From Megalonaias nervosa (Eukaryota > Mollusca > Bivalvia > Unionida > Unionidae), in the NCBI GenBank assembly GCA_016617855.1, contig JAECUM010004361.1, forward strand, positions 1-64,000: a stretch of 64,000 nt of DNA, written 5' to 3'. The position numbers and the translations under genes were made by a program. This document shows, one piece after another, positions 1 through 13,999 of the stretch (positions within the stretch are counted from its first letter, which is position 1; every line of letters starts with the position of its first letter). Below the pieces are notes generated by a model. The model searched no databases, was not told the origin of the DNA, and was given only the letters and a program-made list of their open reading frames with translations.

Positions 1-36
<36 letters not shown>
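1..36. repeat. (TA)n(CA)n microsatellite
   Basis: Alternating TA then CA dinucleotides at the very edge of the window; its full length lies outside. Confidence 0.95.
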
Positions 37-540
37 TAGTCCAAACTACCAAACCACGTACAATTAGATATAAAATTTCATTCCACCTTTCGGCATTCAT
101 CTTGATCTATATACATCAAAAATTCATATAGCGAATATGGCCAAATTAAAACTTTGCAAAGTACGGCCTTTATCTTTATTAAAAAATACTAAATAATATT
201 TTATCTCTGCCATTATAACAATTCATTTGCAGATGAAATTAAATACAATCAGATAGTCTTTTCCAGGCCAGATGTAATTGTCTACAGACTGTTCGAAAGA
301 GGGAGACAAGTTTGATGTTGCCGTTGCAGCATCACGTTTCGCCGTCTCGGGCCCCTTACCGGATAAAACCTCTATTTGTGCAGCATAAATTACAGCATGC
401 TCAGATACCTTAGCTACATCGAAACTCCAAGAAACAAACATTCATCATCATATTCCCTTTTTGGACCGAAAACCTTGCAAACAGGACAACCCTTTAATAT
501 TAGGAATCTTACTTAAACATGATTTGCTCAAAAACCTGAA
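37..540. other. AT-rich DNA, nothing recognised
   Basis: Short open frames only. No family motif, splice-bounded exon or repeat unit was seen. Confidence 0.5.
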
Positions 541-848
541 ACAAATGTATTACAATCGGATGCTTTGTCGAATTGGTACTAGACAAATGTATTACAATCG
601 GATGCCTTGTCGAATTGGTGCTAGACAAATGTATTGCAATCGGATGCCTTGTCGAATTGGTGCTAGACAAATGTATTACAATCGGATGCCTTGTCGAATT
701 TATTGCTAGACAAATGTATTGCAATCGGATGCCTTGTCGAATTGGTGCTAGACAAATGTATTACAATCGGATGCATTGTCGAATTGGTGCTAGACAAATG
801 TATTACAATCGGATGCCTTGTCGAACTGGTGCCAGACAAATGTATTAC
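541..848. repeat. 42-bp minisatellite, about 7.3 copies
   Basis: Units start at 541, 583, 625, 667, 710, 752, 794 and 836 (partial), each opening with ACAAATGTATT. The period is 42 bp, a multiple of 3, so both strands stay open with a 14-residue repeat; one 43-bp unit (667-709) shifts the frame. The repeated open frames are a by-product of the period and I do not treat them as a gene. Confidence 0.95.
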
Positions 849-1866
849 CTAAGGTTCAATCAGTTTTTTTAAAAATTAGTTTATATCAGAATCTTTAACA
901 TATTCTTGTCAAGCCTCATGAAAAGGATCTCAGCCAGCATAAGACAAATGTCTCTTAATTCTGACAATGTATTAGCAATATTATGATCTACTTTGTAATT
1001 AAAAATTAGTCTTTACTTTTGGTGCATGACTGCAGATTGTAATGAGCTCCTAAAGGCTGTTGACAAGTTTTACAATCAATTATAATAACGAACCTTTTTG
1101 CAAGTTTGGGGTAATTTCCCATTCAGTCAGTTGGTTCTGATACGATGTTGAGTTGTTTTTATTAAATATTTCACGTTTGAAATATTGCAACATAGTTCGA
1201 GAAAGAAAATATTGCGACGTAGATCCTTAGGGTGTGCATAAAGTTGATGAAGTATTCATTTAATTCATACATATTTTCTATGTTCTGGTTTTCAATTGAG
1301 TCTGCAGATGTATTTAACGTTGAATTATTCGTTGTAATTACAAAAGTTCTCATTGACGTTTGACTAAGCTATTACTCTGGGATTATTGTAAAGTCATTTA
1401 AAGAAGTATTAGACAATGCAGTTTTGATAAATCAAGACTTGTCTGCACTTCAGCATATTCAAGGATTTAGGTACATCAGCACATTCGAGACCCGGAATTC
1501 ATTCGGAGTACTACTTTTAGGACTTCTGATAGAACTATGTCTGATTATTCTGTATGTTCCTCTTAAAGTTTCATTGTAACTTTGAGAATTATTTGTTAGG
1601 TTTTAGTTGTACTTCTTTCTGTTACTTAGTTTAAGACCATAGAGTGGTAACACAATACAAACAATATGTAAAACGTTTGACATAACTAATCCTGTCAAAA
1701 CTATCATGTTTTGTGTAAAACCAAACACCTTCTTGGAATGTTGCTATTCTTAAAAACAGCGTTTCGTTGAAATTGATGATATCGCCATGGCGTCTTTTCA
1801 CGTGGCCTACACCTTGCATGGTGTTGATGAAATTTATTGGGCACATAAGATGTTACCTGTTGCAAT
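849..1866. other. AT-rich non-coding DNA
   Basis: No gene or repeat recognised. Open frames are all about 70 codons or fewer and occur in competing frames. Confidence 0.5.
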
Positions 1867-2140
1867 GATTAAATAGTGAATATGACGTCCTGCGATGAAT
1901 CGATGATTAAATAGTGAATATGACATGTTGCGATGAATCAATGGTTAAATGGCGAACATGGCGTCATGCGATGAGTCAATGATTATATGGTGAATATGAT
2001 GTGCTGCGATGAGTAAATGATTATATGGTGAATATGATGTGCTGCGATGAATCATTGGTTATATGGTGAATACGACGTGTTACGATGAATGAATGAATAA
2101 ATGGCGAATATGATGTGTTGCGATGAATCAGTGATTAAAG
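1867..2140. repeat. 38-bp minisatellite, 7.2 copies
   Basis: Seven units of exactly 38 bp (1867-2132) of the form GATTAAATAGTGAATATGA plus TGCGATGAATCA-like sequence, followed by an 8-bp partial unit. Units differ by a few substitutions but no length change. Confidence 0.95.
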
Positions 2141-4689
2141 CAAGACGATAATTATGAATCATCATTTTTAGCAGAATGCGCTTATTGGAGAGGACCGTTT
2201 CTTTGTAGATAATAGCTAGCTTTAATGATCCAAAGCTTTAATAGTTTGATGGTGTTTGACATTTCTAGACAGATTTAATGTTCTTTATCACCCTTGTCAA
2301 TTTGGATGCTGATGAAATGTTCTTACGAACATTGTGACAGTTTTATCCTTAATGGGAATGTATGAATACATGATATACAAATAATATCACTAGCGGTTTT
2401 GATCGCCAGTAACTTAACAATTGTGAGACGCGGATATAAAATCGGTAAAGAATACACTTGACTGTCAGGAGAGTCACTTTTCCGAATACCGATATGCGTG
2501 TCAGCAAGAATTAGAAATTCTGATCTGCGTGTCCACAGCTGTGATAAATCCTGATATGTGCTTCCATTGTGGTCAGACATTCTGATCTGCATGTCTAAAA
2601 ATGACAAAATGTTGATTTGCATGCCAACATTGGTGAGAGAAAATTAGGAGGAGGAGGAAATGAGGAATGCAACTATACGTGTAGAAGATTATAATTCGGT
2701 ATGGATAACAGACACAATATTGACTTTGAAGTTCTTTACTTTCAAGCAAGCTGATATTTGTACGCATACAACAGAAAACGAAAGACAGACTCTATCCAGA
2801 TACATTCAAGTGTCATCTTTTTCTACCTTTCATTTTTGCTCTTACAGTTTTTTTTTTTTTTTTTCTTTTCTTTTCATTGTCCATTTTAGTTTATACTTTT
2901 AATCTCTCAAATGTTGCCGAATATTAATAGCATGTATATCAAACCAGATCCATCACTAGGAACCATGCACGACCTTAACAAGAAAGACATACATGAGTAC
3001 TGTCTGCTTACATTTAAGGATGATTCATTATGTTCCAAATATTTCTGTTACTTCACCCGACTCAGAGCAGCCGTGTATATTTTAAGTGTGGTGCGACTCT
3101 GTGGGCATAAACTATGTAACAGAAAGAAGCAATACCAACATGTTTTGTAAAACTTAACAACTAATTTAATTATCAAAGCTATAAGTGAAAATGTGATGGG
3201 AACTTGCAGTATTATGAAGCGAATCCAAAATAAACCTGTAAATATTCTGTTTAGGTCCAAAAGAATGAAAATTTCCGTGTAAATTTCAGAACTGGAAATG
3301 CACTGGTTCCCCCAAGACTAGTGACGTTGTCAAAATGACGTTTTCCGGAACTGCTTTGAACAATTCACAATAGTTCCAAGATAATATTGTGTAAAAACAA
3401 CACTTTCTATTTCCACGTAACAGTCCAAAGAAATGTTTCTCCTCTTAAATAATATCTAAGTACAACATAAAGCACGTCTGCAGACATGATGTTACAACAT
3501 GAACACAACAAATAAGAACGACTCAAAAATAAGAATGAGTCTGATTGTCAAGTTCTCTCCATATATACATCTTCAAAAGTCTAATAAGACTATATGTCTC
3601 AATATACTCCACGGGTCAGATCGTACTACTCAAGCTAATATTTCAAAATATCTATTCATATAACCTAACCCATCCAATAAGAATTAGCTTAATTCTTCTA
3701 AGATACCACCTGGTCGACTTGACTAGTGGGAAAAAAGGCCAATCTCTTAAACACATTTACTAATAATTTTGTTATTAGTAACTGGCAACACATACGTAAG
3801 CAACTGTTTATAGATGTTATGTAATTTTACGTCCTTTAATATTTTATAATAAACAATATATACGTACGAAATCGAGCTATAGAAAATTACTTTAATGTAC
3901 AGTCAGGAATTGAAATTTAGAAATATTAGACAAAGTCATGTACCAGGAGTTACAAAAGATGTAGATATACATAACACGTAAGAAGAAGATACAACTGTAA
4001 AATAATTGTCTATATACATTGTCAATTTTGCGTCGAGCACTATACTTCTAATATTTATTAAACTTTGTTTTCCGCACAATACGCAGATTTGTGATAGATA
4101 TTTGTGAGGAAATTTGCCACACAAGTTTTGCCTCTTTACATTTTTCTTTAGATTCCATAAAAGTGTCCATTGAAAGGAACATGTATCACATGTCAATTAT
4201 TTGCAAGATTTAATTGCATTGCTAGGCTTAATTTCATTTCAACTGTCTAATCGGGCGGGGATACTGTTCTAATGCTGGTGTGGAAACTATAGTGGTGTAG
4301 AATTTTGGATAGTTTGTTTTTATTCCGAAACTGTTTACCATTTCAACATCTGTAGTAGCAAAGTAAGAAACAGTTGTATTTTCATTTGATTTGCAGATGT
4401 GTTTTTTTCAGACAAATAGATTGGTGCATTGCGTGTTTCTACCTCTTCATGAAGCGCAATAAATTTGCAAACCTCGTAAGTTAATATAAAGCTTGAACAT
4501 TTATGAATTTTAGTTAAAAATAAAAAAACAGACATCGTGATAACATCGTTGATTCTATTAAGACTCTTCTTTTCCTAATTTACTTTGTATGAACGTGCTA
4601 CAAAAACACACTTTGACGACTTTGTTCCCATTCATTTGCATAGGATTTAAAACCCGAGTATATTTAGTATGAGCCATAATTTTGTAATA
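2141..4689. other. AT-rich DNA with a poly-T tract, nothing recognised
   Basis: Contains a long T-rich run near 2850-2872. The longest open frames (about 99 and 80 codons) overlap on opposite strands and show no motif. Confidence 0.5.
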
Positions 4690-4880
4690 TCTGCCACAGA
4701 GATAATTTTTTAAATGGAGATCTACATTTTATGTTTCTGCCATAGAGATCAATTTTAAAATGGAGATTCACCTTTCATTTGTCTTCCATAGAGATCAACT
4801 TTAAAATGGAGATTCACCTATTATGTGTCTGCCGTAAAGAACATTTTTAAAATGGAGATCGAGTTTCATATGTCTGCCTT
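4690..4880. repeat. 46-bp minisatellite, about 4 copies
   Basis: Units begin at TCTGCC (or TCTTCC) at 4690, 4736, 4782, 4828 and 4873; each contains AGAGATCA and TTTTAAAATGGAGAT-like blocks. Confidence 0.9.
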
Positions 4881-7800
4881 GTAGATTATGTTAATATGGG
4901 GTTCGAGTTTTGGAACAACAGACGAGAGAAAAATGAGAATTTCTTTAAAGAACACAGAAAGAGAATAAACAGTTTGAGAGGATGCAATACTGGGTTACTT
5001 CATTAGCTGTACTAGTCACTTTGCTCGCAATATGAATTTATTTAAAATGATGTTGTCAGCCTGGGAAAAATTTAAGTGGCAGTTGGATTTGAATGATCTT
5101 TTAGTGGTTATTGACGGCTTTAATATATTTATACGCATTGCACAACTGTTTAATTTTGTTAAATCATTCCATTAAAATCTATCACAATCTATTTCGTCAG
5201 TCCTATTATATATATCAAGGGTAAATGCCGTCATGTTTAATAATTTGACATGATTTCATCTTATATTTGCCTAAAGAAATAAATATAATTTTGCAATCAG
5301 TGTGACCGATGCAGTTCTGCATATAAAATATATAATGCTATTCTGTTCAATCAGCGGTCAAATCAAGCCTTCCGTTCTATTTGACTAAATAGGTGTGGTC
5401 CATTCAAATGACACATTCATACTATGCCATACATTGCTTATGCTATGTCTGTGAATATATGATGGCTAACAAAAATCATCATCTTAGGAATAATTGGATT
5501 TAACAGTGTGTAAAAATTAAAATATGTGCTAGTATGTACAGCATTAAATGAAGGGGTTTATTCTAGTGTTCTATGGCGTAAATGAGATGATATAATTTGC
5601 TGGTTACCGTCTACCTCATGATAGTTGCTGGAGTATATGTTCGAACTTTCAGATGACCACGATCAAATACCAGTAAATTAATAGTGGTTCTTTCAATCAA
5701 CATCTATTAAAATCTATTATAAAATGGCATACTTGTAAAAGATTTATTTCAATTTTGAATCCAGTAATATTTCAAGAAGCATGTTTCCTCGACATTTGCG
5801 CTTGAGTCGTATCACTAAATCGGAGACATCTTAGTAAAATAAAAAAAACTATTTAGAGAATGCCAGGTAACAGTATGAAAAAAAAAAAACACCTGGGGTA
5901 ACAGCGAGGATACAACTGAAAAAGAAATTAAAGTCTGGTCAAAACATATCCCCCAGCCTGCCTGTCGCACGAAAGCCGATTCGAATGACAAAGAGAGAGA
6001 GATAGATTGGATGAGTCCCATTACATGAATTAACGGGGGAGAACAGAATCAGATTATGCTAGGATCTGTATCTTGAGAGGGGGTGGGACCAGTGATATTT
6101 TCTAGTACGGATAGACAATTCCCCTTCTGTACATGGAAATCCACATACCTTACCCATAGCCAAGTAAGTATTATACCTGTATATTGTACCTCTGTCATTT
6201 AGTCTCCTTGATTCGTTTTATTCTGGATGTAGAGGTCATGCACCAATGAATTAGAAAAGAAACAAAACCAAACATGGGAGTCTATTTGTATTGCTCTCCT
6301 GCTAAACCACGCAGTAAATAAATCCAAACATGTTTTGGGTGAAATTGTCATAATGAGAGGTCGTTTCATAGGGAAATAATAAAACAGCCGCTAGTTTTAA
6401 TACGTATATTTACACCCGGACTTTGGCATTCCTTGAGTACATGAGTTTGTATTTGGAGAGGCACAACTACAGGGTGCAAGAGTCACTTAAAACCATGAAA
6501 TATATTTGGTTGCTATCAACAACTTGGTGAGTTACAATAAGCAGCACCGTGTGAAAGAAATTCAATATCCAAACCCATGTTGGGGCTTGTTTAATATGCA
6601 ATTATGGGTCTTATATAGTGCAATAAATCACAAGAACTATTGTAAAACAATAACCTTGGGCCGCTTGCCTTCTTTGAATCCGTTTGAGGAGACGACAACC
6701 ACTAGACACTGCTGGGCTTACAATAGAGTATCATGTTAATCTTATCCCAAATGAAAATTCAGCAATCCTGCTCAGAGTGTAGGTGACCACACCATGTATT
6801 TAATTGCAGAAAAAAGTTATCTTTTCAGTAGTAGAAAGCGTAACGTTTGGGAAAACACCTAATCAAAGCTGAAACTTTGTCCAAAGCCCTTTCCCGAAAA
6901 GCTCTGTTGCTAAAGAATAAGTTAACAGTTTTATTAAAGGTTCTTGTTGTATTAAAATGAACCTCTAAATGTCCAGGATTGTACATTTTAAAACGTGCCA
7001 GGGATGCGCCTGGGATGCTAGAAAGAAAAAATAATTCGAAGGGAAACTGATGCTGGAAGGATTCCTATTCTTAGGTGCTCACTATGGGCTTAATACAAAT
7101 AAATGATGGGAATGTTCGAGTTCTACATCACCTTTATTATCGTGGGAACGAGACCTACAACGACAATATAGACCATGACATGTGCTCTGTAAGGTAATCC
7201 AGATTGGAAGATGTATTGAAAATGGTTCCAACTTTAGGTTCAGGAGCTGTGCTCGCAAAAGGTCTGATATTAAATCAGTCTTTCGTCTTGTACCTATATG
7301 CACTTGGGATTTGATCAGCTTGGATTCCAAACTGATGGCAAATGTAGCGGTATACCAGGAAACATGTGGAGAGTTGGATCCTCTGATGCCCTTGTATGTT
7401 TTAACAACATTCATGCATTTGTTTGGTTATTTACCGTATATTTTAGCATGTAATATCACTTGAATTATTTTGCCTTTCTTTTCTAACGTTGTTGATAGTA
7501 TATTTCTTTCGTGTGAAGTCTGGGAAATTTTATTTCTAAAGGTGTGCATTCTTCAATAACTGTATTCCACATTTTAGTCTCTTTCAAATTTGTACATTTG
7601 TTTATCGATGGAGATTCCTATGAATGAGATTAATTTCAAAATTGCAACTGGTAAATATTTCACTGGGCTATAGTTTGCATTGGTAATTTCTGCAGTACTG
7701 TCCACCACCAATGACCTCCAGGAAAACAGGCGACGTAAAGGATAATATGGGGTTACTTTTGTTATTTAAATTGTCTACATCATTGGTATTGAATAGTATA

Positions 7801-8825
7801 TATTGAACATTTACATTGATATGCACACGTCCCCCCCCCCATGCACACACACACACAGAGCCGACAGGTGCAGTGCTGACATTACGGAAGACCTGATATT
7901 ATTTTGCATACTATCGGTTTATTTGAGAACAGATGCCGAAATATTTCTTTAAAAAGTAACAAAACATACTAAAGAAGTGGAAATTTAGTTTTGGTCAGAT
8001 GGACGGACAGATAGATGATCAATTAATGATGAATATTTCTCATAAATATTCATATGCATTCAAACTAATTTGAACATTTAATTGCGCATATGTGTTTTGA
8101 ATGAAATGCAATTAGTCTTTGTGCGGTGCTTAACTTAGAATAAAGTGGAATTACTCATAATAGAATAATTATTTTAGAACGAAGTCTTTGTGAGGTAAAT
8201 AGAAAAGACTATTTTCTGTTCTCTTCAAGTTTCATTTATTTCATTCCTTATGACTGACGGCTTTAACAGACAGCAGCCAAATTAACAAATTGCCAGGACT
8301 GTATTGCTCACACACACACTCTGCGTAGCACTTTGTTCTGTTAGCAGCGGTTCATTCGAAAATTCATGCATAAGTTATATTATATACCTGGGTTCCTTCC
8401 ATACTACTCTTTGCAAAGCTTACGGATATTGTAATTATTTAAATTCATTAAAAAAGACAATGCAACAGTTTTGAAATAAAGAACATCGGAGATTAAGAAA
8501 AGGAAGTAGTAAATGTCCATGGTGTAATTCATGTTAAGAAGTACGCTAGCGCGATAGAGCTTATTGTATGAACTATTGCTATATCGAAAGAGTGTGTGAC
8601 AGTGCTTAAAGGCGTAAGTGGAATAACAATCAAGTTCATTTGCTATCTCATTGGCAGGAAATGTAAAGTTTGTATGAATTTGACCAATCACGGGACACTG
8701 GAGAAACAGACTAGAGAACATATTCAAGCATACATATAACACATAGAGAAGCAAATGAAGCAACACAGGATTTTTATTACAAAAATTAGAAAAGTAAATG
8801 TATCATTGCATATGATTTTACTGAC
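4881..8825. other. AT-rich DNA, nothing recognised
   Basis: Two overlapping opposite-strand open frames at 7082-7463 (110 codons minus, 93 codons plus) are the longest here. Neither shows a recognisable domain and neither has clear splice boundaries, so I do not call a gene. A short C8/ACAC run lies near 7830-7857. Confidence 0.45.
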
Positions 8826-8973
8826 CTGAGTTGAAGGCAAATATGTGTTTGTATCTGACTTGGTTGATCTGAGTTGAAGGCAAATGCATCGCTGTATCTG
8901 ATTTGGGTGATCTGAGCTGAAGGCAAATGTATCGTTGTATCTGATTTTGTTGGTCTGAGTTAAAGACAAATCA
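8826..8973. repeat. 43-bp minisatellite, about 3.4 copies
   Basis: Units start at 8826, 8869, 8912 and 8955 with CTGAGTTGAAGGCAAAT-like sequence. The period is strictly 43 bp. Confidence 0.9.
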
Positions 8974-10648
8974 GCGCTTTAAACAAAGAATACCAAGCTA
9001 CAAATATTCTAAAAAAATTATTTCCTTGGTACTCCAAACAGTTGATAATAAGACAGAGAAATATATAAAGATTGTCAATCATATTAGAAAACAGCATTGC
9101 AATACTGATGATGTCAAACACCGTCGTTTAGTGTCATCGTACTGTTGCCACTGTACATTATGAATGAAGTAATATTGCAAAATGGCGTACTTAAACACAA
9201 TATAGCCGGCTCTTCACTAATAATACGTGATACTATTCAAGATGTACAACGATATGAGATATAAGACTGCATGTATGTATGTTGTGCATAGGTGTCATCA
9301 CTGCAGTGAATCTAAAATCTGCCCATCAAGAGACAATTTTCTTTTTCTTCTATCTTTTCTTTTATTGGCATTTTCTGTCTTCAATGTTTCTTTAAGTTTC
9401 TTTCTTGCCATTTCCTCTTCTATAATTTTTTTTTTTTTTTTTTTTTTTTAAATCTTTTTTTCCTTCTATTTTCCAGGTTGATGTTTTAACAAGTTCAGTT
9501 CTCATTTTGCGTTTGCGTCTTTGGAAATGTCAAACTACATACTGCAGCTGTTGATTCATATTTTTACTGCAAACGTTTGATTATCAATGAATTGTGCCAT
9601 TTCTGCAAATAATAGAAAATATTGTTCAAAGTTTGTCGTGATTATGCGTGAGTAGCCTATAATCATATGAAAGGTATCTACAGGTAGATCATTCTATTTA
9701 ATCCTTAAATATGGTCCACATGACGATACATTGTACGCTTACAAATCTTAAGATGAAAATGCCAGTATGAATATGCTAATTTGCACAGCTCGACAAGTCT
9801 GCGCAGATGGTTGCTAAAGTGTCAATAACACTAAGCTAAACAGTTGGATGACTGCAGACTGCATAACGAATCTGTCTAACGCATAGGAATCAACAGTCGT
9901 TAAACTTTTTACGTGAAATATGTATCTGGTAGAACCAGTAAATCTTCTGGGAAATTTTAAACAAAGGCATGAAGCATTTCAACATTAGTGAACTATAACA
10001 TTTAGAAATTTCTGCCAATTTTTGAAATCTTGAGACTGAACCAGTGTTAAAAATAAGCCTTTCATTGAAGCCTGTGTTAGCTGTCATTTCTAAATTGAAA
10101 TTTCAGAAATAAATCTAAATATCCCTGTAGAAAAATTAATCTCTTTGCTTGGTTTGGACATATAAGAAATGCAATTATGTCTTCTAAGCTCATAACAAAA
10201 GAAGCTGAATGGCTTGCCTTTATGTGTCAAATGTCAAGTTTGAAGATTAAAGTGCAAGAAAGCTTGATAAAAGTGTTTTTCCAGCTGGTATCGTATAATG
10301 ACGATCAAATTCGATGTTGTAATTACCAAATACAACCTACAATTTTTCTGACTTTCTAAAACGCGGTATAATGCTATTTAGATCCTTTAAAGACAGGCAT
10401 ACATTCACATTTTGCACTTTATTTTCCAAGCTGGGAACCTCAGACCATACTATAATATTATTCGAATGTGCAATAATTACAAATCAGGGTGTGAAATGAT
10501 TATTTCTTGAAAGACATCTGGCCTAGCCACGCTACAAAACATTTAAATCAGCTTTAAAATGGGAAGATAAGGAAAATTATTTGACAAAGGTACATTAAGA
10601 CAGAATTATGGCCTGCAAATTCCGTGGAAGCATATTAAATAAAACCAA
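8974..10648. other. AT-rich DNA with poly-T run at 9427-9449
   Basis: A 23-base T tract, otherwise no gene or repeat recognised. Confidence 0.5.
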
Positions 10649-10975
10649 ATGAAAACTGTATATGTGGGAGGAATGGTTCACCCAACAATCAATTCACACA
10701 CTCACCTGCAAGCACAAAGATGGTTCGATTTTAAAGGGTGTTACCTTAATTATTCTGATGATCAAAGTCATCCAGATCTTGTTGATATGCAATCTTACGA
10801 GAGGGTAAATAACGGTAACAAACATTTTGCCTTTCGTAAATGGATACAAAAATTGAATACACGCCTGATTTATTCGCTTGAACAAGAAAGTGTGTTGTCA
10901 GAATCAACATTACCCATAGGATGCATAGTTTTGCATTTAGTGAAACGTTACATCATGGCATGCATTAATCCGTAA
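10649..10975 (+). pseudogene. Possible integrase fragment (weak)
   Basis: A 108-codon open frame whose middle reads HPDLVDMQSYERVNNGNKH. This resembles the stretch around the first catalytic Asp of the retroviral-type integrases of Polinton/Maverick and related elements, where an Asp-Leu-Val-Asp-Met string is followed by a short spacer and an N/G-rich turn. Only about 20 residues match. The rest of the frame does not continue into a recognisable integrase core in any frame, and no second catalytic Asp or Glu block follows. It could be a relic or a chance match. No neighbouring element gene was found within several kb, although a polymerase relic lies 4 kb downstream on the same strand. Confidence 0.3.
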
Positions 10976-12250
10976 CTTTGGAGTAAACTAAATGGCGTAG
11001 CTGCAAGATTATGAGTTGCAAATATCCGTCAGTATTTGAATGCACTAAATATATCACATCGTCTTCTAGTCCACCACAAGGGGAAATATTTTATTCTGCA
11101 AGTTTACTCCTATTATAAGAACATTGGTTATAGCTGTCAGTTTATCTTCCAATTTTGTCACGAAATCTTTCGAATCATCAATACCTTATTCGTATTGTTC
11201 ATCATCAATACCTTATTCGTATTGGTTATCATTCTGTTTCTTTCCTTGTTTTAATTTTTGATGCAATTGTTGAAACTGTGCTATGTATGATTTAAATTTT
11301 GAAGAGACTTCTTAGTATCCTCCAAAGCCAATCTCTAATGCTTGTGTTTCGGTTTATTGTTTGTTCAGTGGATTATATGTCTCCGCGCCTTTCTCACGCA
11401 GTAAAGCACTTACTCCTTTGTTCAGGGAGAAGTCAACGGATGAACAAGTTATGAAATGATCAATGACTAACTTATATCCGTCTCTAAAATATTCGTGCAT
11501 TAGTCTGGCATTAATCAGGAGTTGCTGCCATCACAAGCTCTTTCCGCTCTTGTCTCGCTTTCTTGCATAATTTGTACTCGCGTTCTGTTCTTTTATATAG
11601 TTATCACGTTTTGACGAAGCTTGTAACATCATGCGGAGCTATAAGAATCGTGTTGAAACTTACATAACAGGTATAGCAATCTCATATAAGATCCGCTTCT
11701 TTGATTTAATCTTGCCATGCCTCATTTGTCATCTTGTGAACATAACTATATCCATCCAGTAGATTCATTTGCACAATGGGTATTTCATTGTAAAATCTGT
11801 ATTTTTCTTTAATGTTGTAATTCCTAAATCCCCAATATTTAATCTCTTTATCTAGAAATGATTTTATTCACGTATTATATCCATTTCACTATTCCAGTAG
11901 ATGCTTTCCTTCATTGCTAGCTGATTTAGTTTTATTTTGTCTGTAGCCATATAGTTGACTACACGCCACAACAATAAAACCTAGAAGTAACTAAAAGTTC
12001 TAGAGAGGTAAAACGAAAAACATAGACACTTTAAGAAGATCAACCCTTCCACAAAACCTTTTACATTAAGGTAAATATTTTAAAACTATCTAAAAGGTAT
12101 AAAAAGGTTAAAGGTAAATCATAAATTCTTTGAAACATAGGTTAAAATTTGTTATACAAACCGGATTCTTAAACAATCCAAAATTCATCTAGTGGCACAT
12201 CATCAGAAAGCTTATTCACTAAGTTCCAATCGAAAACTTCTGCTTCACAG
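10976..12250. other. AT-rich DNA, nothing recognised
   Basis: A short direct duplication (ATCAATACCTTATTCGTATT at about 11178 and 11205) lies in an otherwise featureless stretch. Confidence 0.5.
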
Positions 12251-12340
12251 GGTGAAAATTGCTACACAAGGCATGTTCTGCTGCCAGTGGACACTGGTAG
12301 GGTATGTACTCTGATCGAGGTTCACTCTTTAGAATGTCAG
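12251..12340 (+). CDS. Candidate internal exon, 30 codons, Cys-containing
   Basis: A textbook exon arrangement: a pyrimidine-rich acceptor (CTTCTGCTTCACAG, ending at 12250), 90 bp open in one frame, then a consensus donor (AATGTCAG followed by GTAAGT at 12341). The length is exactly 30 codons, so the exon is symmetric (phase 0-0). Translation includes ENCYTRHVLLPVDTGRV and ends in EVHSLECQ, with three Cys. I do not recognise the domain. The frame stays open about 80 bp upstream, so the acceptor rather than a stop defines the start. Chance alignment of good splice sites is possible. Confidence 0.4.
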
Positions 12341-13999
12341 GTAAGTGTACAATACCACCACATCATTGCTACCTGTTATATATGAGGACGCCACTATCCA
12401 TTGATGTGAGCAGTAAAAAAAGGGACTTGAGTCAAACTGAAATCTCATGTTAGAGTGTCAACAATTTCTGGGGTATAACAAAAAATAACATTTCAAAACT
12501 ATTTACGCAGAATGTTTGGCAAAATTGTAATTTTCTTAAATCAATTTGGTTTCGTGTTTATTTTTTAAAACCCACTATAATAAACTGTGTCGGTATTTTT
12601 CATAATCTGTTTACGTGTGTGATACGCAAAGAGAGGTAAACAGTTAAAGAATATTTTTAAAGACAATGCCGTATTTATAAGGTTCATAACGTTGTAAATT
12701 AAACGTATATTTCCAATGAGTGTTTAGTATGGTGATGTTGTGCTATAGATTGCAAAGAAATTAGATAAACGTAGTTCCAACAAAACCACTTTTCTATTTG
12801 GTAATAGTTTCTAAACATGTGAACGGCAGTCGAGTGTCTGAGGACTGGAATGTGTTGAATGCACTCACTAAAATCTGGTACGTATGTTACAGACATTAAG
12901 TTAACAAAAAACATTCACTCTCAGTCTAGCCCGCCTCGAACTGTTTGTAACATCTTGGCGCCATTTTGGCGTGCAATGTAGTTTCTGTGCTTTCTAAATG
13001 GAATATTGTATTATGAAATACGTTTTATGTGTAGAGTCTGTCTGCTTATACAAATGTTGCTTCTATTTTGTTGGGAAATATAATTTGTTTCGACTTTGTT
13101 GACCAGGAGTTTGTTTGCCCTCTGAATTAAATGCTGTCTTATTGCCCTATAACTAGAAATATAATTGTTGAACTACACTTGCTATTTAAAGACCTGATTA
13201 CCATTTAGTCATTCGCTGATTACACATGGCATTAGTTAAAATAAGAAATATACAAAAAATAATTTCCATCCCCTACAACCCATTATTAATAAAATATATA
13301 TTCCCAGCTGTAATCTTCCTACCTTCCCGTACTCTCCTATTGTAAACGAAACTAACATTCCATTTACGTCTGTTTATTTGTTCCATTTGTGCCGGAAAAG
13401 TGAGATTGTCTGTACTCTAAAATATGTTGTAATTATTCTAGCTGCGAGTTAGGCTTGCAATATGAAGAGTGTCAAAGATGTCAATGCTACAATAATTTCC
13501 TTGCATTACATTTGGCTTGTGCCAAATCTAGTTTTTAATTTTTTCCCCACTGTTACAAATCTTGGCCTACAGTATGTTTGCACACATTGACATACATTGT
13601 CATATAATGGCAGCATTGATAATTTCGACATGACATCATTCCTGGTATTTAACCAAGCAAATACTGCTATGTGACTCATTTGAATAGGTGATTGACTCAG
13701 TTGTTATCCTTTTAGACATTTGTCTTTAATAGCGAAGAAATTCCACACAGCCTGCTATTTCTATTTTGAAAATAAATATGTAAAACCAAAACATGTTGAA
13801 ATGTATTCCTAAGATTTTCTAAAATTAATTTTGCGAAATATGATGACGAAATTAGACATATGTAAGGCATGACGAAAGATAAGACTTGAGTGAAACAAAT
13901 GTTTCCCATACCGGAACCGGGGGTCAAACATGTGCTAGGGCGTATGTTGAAAAATATCAATACGCATTAAAAAAAGAAATATTTATCTTACGAGGAGCG
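12341..13999. other. AT-rich DNA, nothing recognised
   Basis: No motif-bearing frame. It would be intronic if the exon at 12251-12340 is real. Confidence 0.5.

Noticed and set aside
7082..7463. Opposite-strand ORFs of 110 and 93 codons
   Set aside because: No motif, splice sites or codon signal; they overlap each other.
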